From Alphaproteobacteria bacterium (GTDB taxonomy: Bacteria; Pseudomonadota; Alphaproteobacteria; UBA2966), in contig JABIFY010000119.1 of assembly GCA_018650465.1 (NCBI GenBank), positions 1 to 37,116 of the forward strand: a stretch of DNA of 37,116 nt, given 5' to 3'. Below are positions 34,965-37,116 of this stretch, one piece after another. The notes under the pieces are model-generated. The model was not told the DNA's origin. It saw only the letters and a list, made by a program, of their open reading frames with translations, and ran no database searches. Made by a program: the position numbers and the translations under genes. How positions within the stretch are numbered: the first letter of the stretch is position 1; every line of letters begins with the position of its first letter.

Positions 34965-35030
34965 TCACATAAAATGCTTACATATCAATGGCTTGTGGCG
35001 GATGTTCCGTCGAGAATGGAGCGGGCGAAG
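34943..35030 (-). repeat. Right arm of 88-bp perfect inverted repeat
   Basis: The reverse complement is identical to 33700-33787. The arm encodes the integrase C-terminus (TAPHAS and stop) on the plus strand and contains a reversed copy of the last 14 bases of tRNA-Gly at its right end (35017-35030). The arms enclose 1155 bases. A perfect copy over this length implies a recent duplication or continuing homogenisation. Confidence 0.95.
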
Positions 35031-35433
35031 TGCTTATCACTGCTTCACTTATGCCCCAACACAAAGCCTGTGTAAGCAATATCAATAGGTTAGCAACATG
35101 TGAGTCAGCGTCAATAGGCACCTTCTGTTCTACAGTTTGTGTAGCAGTTCAGCTTACTCAGTTTCAACTGTATCAAAGCCATGCTTGTACCTGCAGCATC
35201 ATTCGCACATTACCTGTGTGACGTTGTAACGGCTGTTGAGTCTTTGCGAGTCTCTGGGGCTGTTTGATGAGGCTGATGACTCTGCAGAGGCGATCTGAGT
35301 CCATTAACAGCATGTCAAACATGCTTCTCTGTAGAAGAACTATCTACGGTCAAAGAACCCTTAAGCCTAGATTGTATGATTTCCTGTCAGGTGGGTAAGT
35401 CAGCCTGTTTCATACACATACCGGATGAGGAAG

Positions 35434-35449
35434 TGTCCAACGTTGGACA
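35434..35449. promoter_or_regulatory. 16-bp perfect palindrome, candidate operator
   Basis: TGTCCAACGTTGGACA is identical to its own reverse complement over 16 bases. It is typical in size and symmetry of a dimeric repressor site. It sits in the element's gene-poor region. No repressor gene is visible in the window. Confidence 0.55.
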
Positions 35450-35674
35450 GTTATATGTATGCATTGTCATGTAGCGTGATTGGGTGCCTTGTGTTGATCC
35501 GGTCTGTTTATGTTCTGCTTGTCATGAGCAGAGGCCCCGGGGCAGGGGCCGGTGGGGGGCTATGCGTTAGTATACTCACTCAAGCACACAGATCAGGTTT
35601 TCAGTTCCGGGTGTATCTGCCTCCTCCTCACCCTTAACGAGGGGTGGGGGGTATATATCTATTACTCTTTAAAG

Positions 35675-35774
35675 AATGACAAAATGACAAAATGACAGGG
35701 GATATGAAAAGTCTCTACGGAATATATTACAGGGAAGTTTGTAAAAACCCTGTCCGTTTTGTCATTCTGTCATT
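35675..35774. repeat. Iteron-like AATGACA repeats in inverted arrays
   Basis: Three direct copies of AATGACA at 8-base spacing (35675, 35683, 35691) are faced by two inverted copies at the same spacing (35760-35766, 35768-35774). The flanks GGG and CCC extend the symmetry, giving two 26-27 base arms that differ at a few positions around a spacer of about 47 bases. The arrangement resembles iterons or a large terminator stem. The downstream neighbour is the helicase 3' end. Confidence 0.7.
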
Positions 35775-35797
35775 GCCAGTTGCATGATCACATAAAA
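35775..35797 (-). repeat. Degenerate third copy of the integrase-proximal att sequence
   Basis: GCCAGTTG followed by GATCACATAAAA matches the right repeat arm (34956-34974) except for a four-base insertion between the halves. The 12-mer TTTTATGTGATC or its complement therefore occurs at 33756-33767, 34963-34974 and 35786-35797, and once more at 2019-2030. Within the element it may be an integrase arm-type or regulatory site. Confidence 0.55.
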
Positions 35798-35873
35798 GAA
35801 TGAGGAGGGAGCACTGTTAAGCTCCCCCCAAAAGTCGTTGTCACACATATGTGCGCTGTTGTTGTGAAGACAG

Positions 35874-37004
35874 TCAGACTGGCCCCATTACACTCTGCAA
35901 TGTGAAGCCTTGCCAGAAACGTTCAAGACCGGTTCGGGTTTGCTTGTAACCCTTTGCCTCAAGAGCCGACTTCAAACGACCCTTCGGCTGGGGTATGGCG
36001 TCATTCTCCTCACACCACTGGTTATAGATGTAAGTGACCTCAGCAATCTTGATTTTTGAGACAGACCCATCAATGCACTGATCCTCAATAAAAGCCGTAA
36101 TGGAGTCCATCTCATTGCGATACTCAGACATTGCGCTGGTCACAGAAGCTGGAGGGTTAAGGCCTTCCCTTTGCCACTTCAGGCAGCCCTCTATCAACCA
36201 GTTGAAGATACCAGACTTCTCGGCCAACAACTTGTTGGTGAGGTCCTTGTCTTGCTCCTCTGATTTGAACTGTCGCTTGAAAGGAACCTCATGCAATCGC
36301 CTCCATATACCGTCGTCACTGCCAGAGATTATTGGCCGATTGTTTGTTGTCAGCCAGATTTTACCTACAGGTTTGAAGCTTACATATCGCCCATATAACT
36401 GACGGGCAGTGATCGTATCCCCACCTGTCATGGACTTGATCCTCGCCTCCGCAAATCGTTGCCCGTGTTCAGTCTCAGCAGTTGTAATCAGTCTGGCCCC
36501 TGAGAGCCTGACAAGATCATCGCCAATCCTGCTCATGCCATCTGCCATCAAGGTATGAGCCGCAGTGTTGACAGCGTAGTCACCCATCAGGTCAGTCAAT
36601 ATGTTTACAAACGTAGACTTCCCGTTTGCGCCATTGCCAAGCAACATGAACATAACCTGTTCATCAATGCTTCCAGTCATCGTGTATCCGGCTGCCTTCT
36701 GAACGTACTCAACAAGCTCGGCATCACCATCAAATACATCGTTCACAAAGCTTCTGAAGTGAGGGCACCCAGCGTCAGAGTCAAACTGAACATCAGCCAT
36801 CTTGCTGTGATACATATCCGGTGATGGTGCAAGTAAGACGCCTGTGTTCAGATCAACAACTCCATTTGAAACACACATCTGCATTGGATGAGAGTCAAAC
36901 TGGTTTGTTTCAACGGACATCAGGGGAGCAGCCAGTCTAACTATGTTGTCCAGTTTGTTTGCAGTCAGAAATGATGACTGTCTGTCGTCATGCAATTGGA
37001 ACAA
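35874..37004 (-). CDS. P4-type phage/plasmid primase-helicase, N-terminus lost
   Basis: 376 aa visible. It carries the SF3 helicase core of the D5/P4 primase C-terminal family: Walker A LLGNGANGKSTFVN (121-134), motif B LITTAETEHG, motif C KIWLTTNNRP and GIWRRLHEVPF. A winged-helix-like C-terminus follows. These proteins unwind the replication origin of phages, satellites and plasmids. The first codon here is a TTG, and the frame stays open to 37034 into IS-like sequence, so the true N-terminal primase part is missing and the gene has probably been cut by the insertion at about 37014-37020. Likely non-functional unless restarted. Confidence 0.85.
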   Translation of the reverse strand: MFQLHDDRQSSFLTANKLDNIVRLAAPLMSVETNQFDSHPMQMCVSNGVVDLNTGVLLAPSPDMYHSKMADVQFDSDAGCPHFRSFVNDVFDGDAELVEYVQKAAGYTMTGSIDEQVMFMLLGNGANGKSTFVNILTDLMGDYAVNTAAHTLMADGMSRIGDDLVRLSGARLITTAETEHGQRFAEARIKSMTGGDTITARQLYGRYVSFKPVGKIWLTTNNRPIISGSDDGIWRRLHEVPFKRQFKSEEQDKDLTNKLLAEKSGIFNWLIEGCLKWQREGLNPPASVTSAMSEYRNEMDSITAFIEDQCIDGSVSKIKIAEVTYIYNQWCEENDAIPQPKGRLKSALEAKGYKQTRTGLERFWQGFTLQSVMGPV

Positions 37005-37013
37005 CTTGCGGCC

Positions 37014-37116
37014 TGATCTAAGAGAGGATCTGGCTCATCTGGTTAATAATATTAAGCGGCGTGTTTGCGGTATTGCAAGCGCCGGGTTTCCATTGTTTTC
37101 CGTTTGATCCTCTCTC
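37014..37116 (-). mobile_element. End of an IS3-like insertion sequence
   Basis: Past the last recognisable helicase codons the sequence changes character and encodes a transposase C-terminus (37052-37116) on the minus strand. A TG dinucleotide at 37014-37015 could be the IS3-type terminus. AGAGAGGATC (37021-37030) has an inverted copy at 37106-37115. The other end lies outside the window, so target duplication cannot be checked. Confidence 0.6.
37052..37116 (-). CDS. Transposase C-terminal fragment (IS3-like), cut by window edge
   Basis: Minus-strand frame with stop TAA at 37054-37052, reading ERIKRKTMETRRLQYRKHAA at the C-terminus. Ends of this kind (a basic ERIKR...RRLQ...HAA tail) are common in DDE transposases of the IS3 group in alphaproteobacteria. 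The catalytic core is beyond the window. Family assignment rests on the short tail only. Confidence 0.55.
   Translation of the reverse strand, partial: ERIKRKTMETRRLQYRKHAA

Larger units (their letters stand above)
35031..35873. other. Gene-poor control region of the element
   Basis: 843 bases with no supported gene; the open frames here have weak starts and no recognisable domains. It holds several small hairpins (AGCATG/CATGCT at 35309-35325; CTTCT/AGAAG just after; GGCCCC/GGGGCC at 35533-35550), a 16-bp palindrome (35434-35449), AATGACA repeats (35675-35774), a degenerate copy of the att-proximal sequence (35775-35797) and a CACATATGTG palindrome near 35843. This density of symmetric sites suggests a regulatory or replication-origin region. 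Confidence 0.6.
33700..37116. mobile_element. Integrative element in tRNA-Gly, satellite/island-like, right end outside window
   Basis: An element begins in the 3' end of tRNA-Gly(CCC), with a tyrosine recombinase next to the tRNA, an AT-richer control region and a phage P4-type helicase. Codon use is unlike the chromosome to the left. No capsid, portal, terminase or conjugation gene is visible. This gene set fits a phage satellite or a small integrative island. An IS3-like insertion has truncated the helicase gene. The distal att copy of the tRNA end is not in the window. Confidence 0.75.

Noticed and set aside
34988-35221. 77-aa frame after the right repeat arm
   Set aside because: Begins inside the repeat, has no ribosome binding site and no recognisable pattern.
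35425-35637. 70-aa frame with a hydrophobic segment
   Set aside because: Spans the 16-bp palindrome and a GC-rich hairpin; the GPGAGAGGG part reflects base composition. Not enough to call a gene.
35675-35697. Possible CRISPR-like array
   Set aside because: The 8-base periodic repeats have no spacers of suitable length and no cas genes are near; they are iteron-like.

Overview
This is a chromosomal segment of an alphaproteobacterium, probably a Rhodospirillales-type heterotroph. The evidence is the aa3 cytochrome oxidase cluster in the order ctaC-ctaD-ctaB-coxF-like-ctaG-ctaE-DUF983-SURF1, followed by thrC, an M16 peptidase and a GNAT gene, a SAM-II (SAM-alpha) riboswitch before metZ, an apaG/folE/metZ neighbourhood, and paired GANTC sites. 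The genus cannot be fixed from the sequence.

Layout. (1) Positions 1-2420: an AT-richer accessory patch with two adjacent minus-strand paralogues. Each has about four membrane segments and a signal-peptidase-I-like (S26) outer domain without the catalytic Ser and Lys, and both carry a shared Cys-Pro-x-x-Cys at the active-site loop. A 95-bp fragment of a second tldD 3' end lies next to them. (2) 2421-3476: a receiver protein and an Hpt-type protein, with no kinase beside them. (3) 3532-13273: tldD, then the complete aa3 oxidase structural and assembly operon (CuA subunit II, subunit I, heme O synthase, CoxF-like microprotein, Cox11 copper chaperone, subunit III, DUF983, SURF1) and an M32 carboxypeptidase. 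(4) 13449-24138: housekeeping genes: GST, threonine synthase overlapping an M16 peptidase, GNAT, DsbA-like oxidoreductase, glycerol kinase, M48-TPR peptidase, a GGT-like lipoprotein and an aminotransferase. (5) 24406-30834: YqgE, a stand-alone DsbD-alpha-like protein, Prx5 peroxiredoxin, TrkH, GTP cyclohydrolase I, ApaG and MetZ. metZ has a promoter, a SAM-II aptamer and an intrinsic terminator in its leader. (6) 31055-33557: a radical SAM enzyme coupled to a calcineurin-like protein whose metal-binding motifs are altered, then a single-domain response regulator. (7) 33640-37116: tRNA-Gly(CCC) carrying an integrated element.

The element is the most unusual region. Its tyrosine recombinase gene sits between two perfect 88-bp inverted repeats. 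The left copy begins in the last 14 nt of the tRNA gene. The right copy encodes the recombinase C-terminus and stop codon, so inversion between the repeats would leave the gene intact. A largely non-coding stretch with a 16-bp palindrome and iteron-like AATGACA repeats follows. Next is an SF3/P4-type primase-helicase that has lost its N-terminus, apparently to an IS3-like insertion at the right edge. It looks like a decaying phage-satellite-like integrative element.

Most of the chromosomal core is conventional. The parts worth following up are the invertible recombinase module, the CPxxC S26-like pair, the tldD remnant flanking the receiver/Hpt genes, and the radical SAM/altered phosphoesterase pair.
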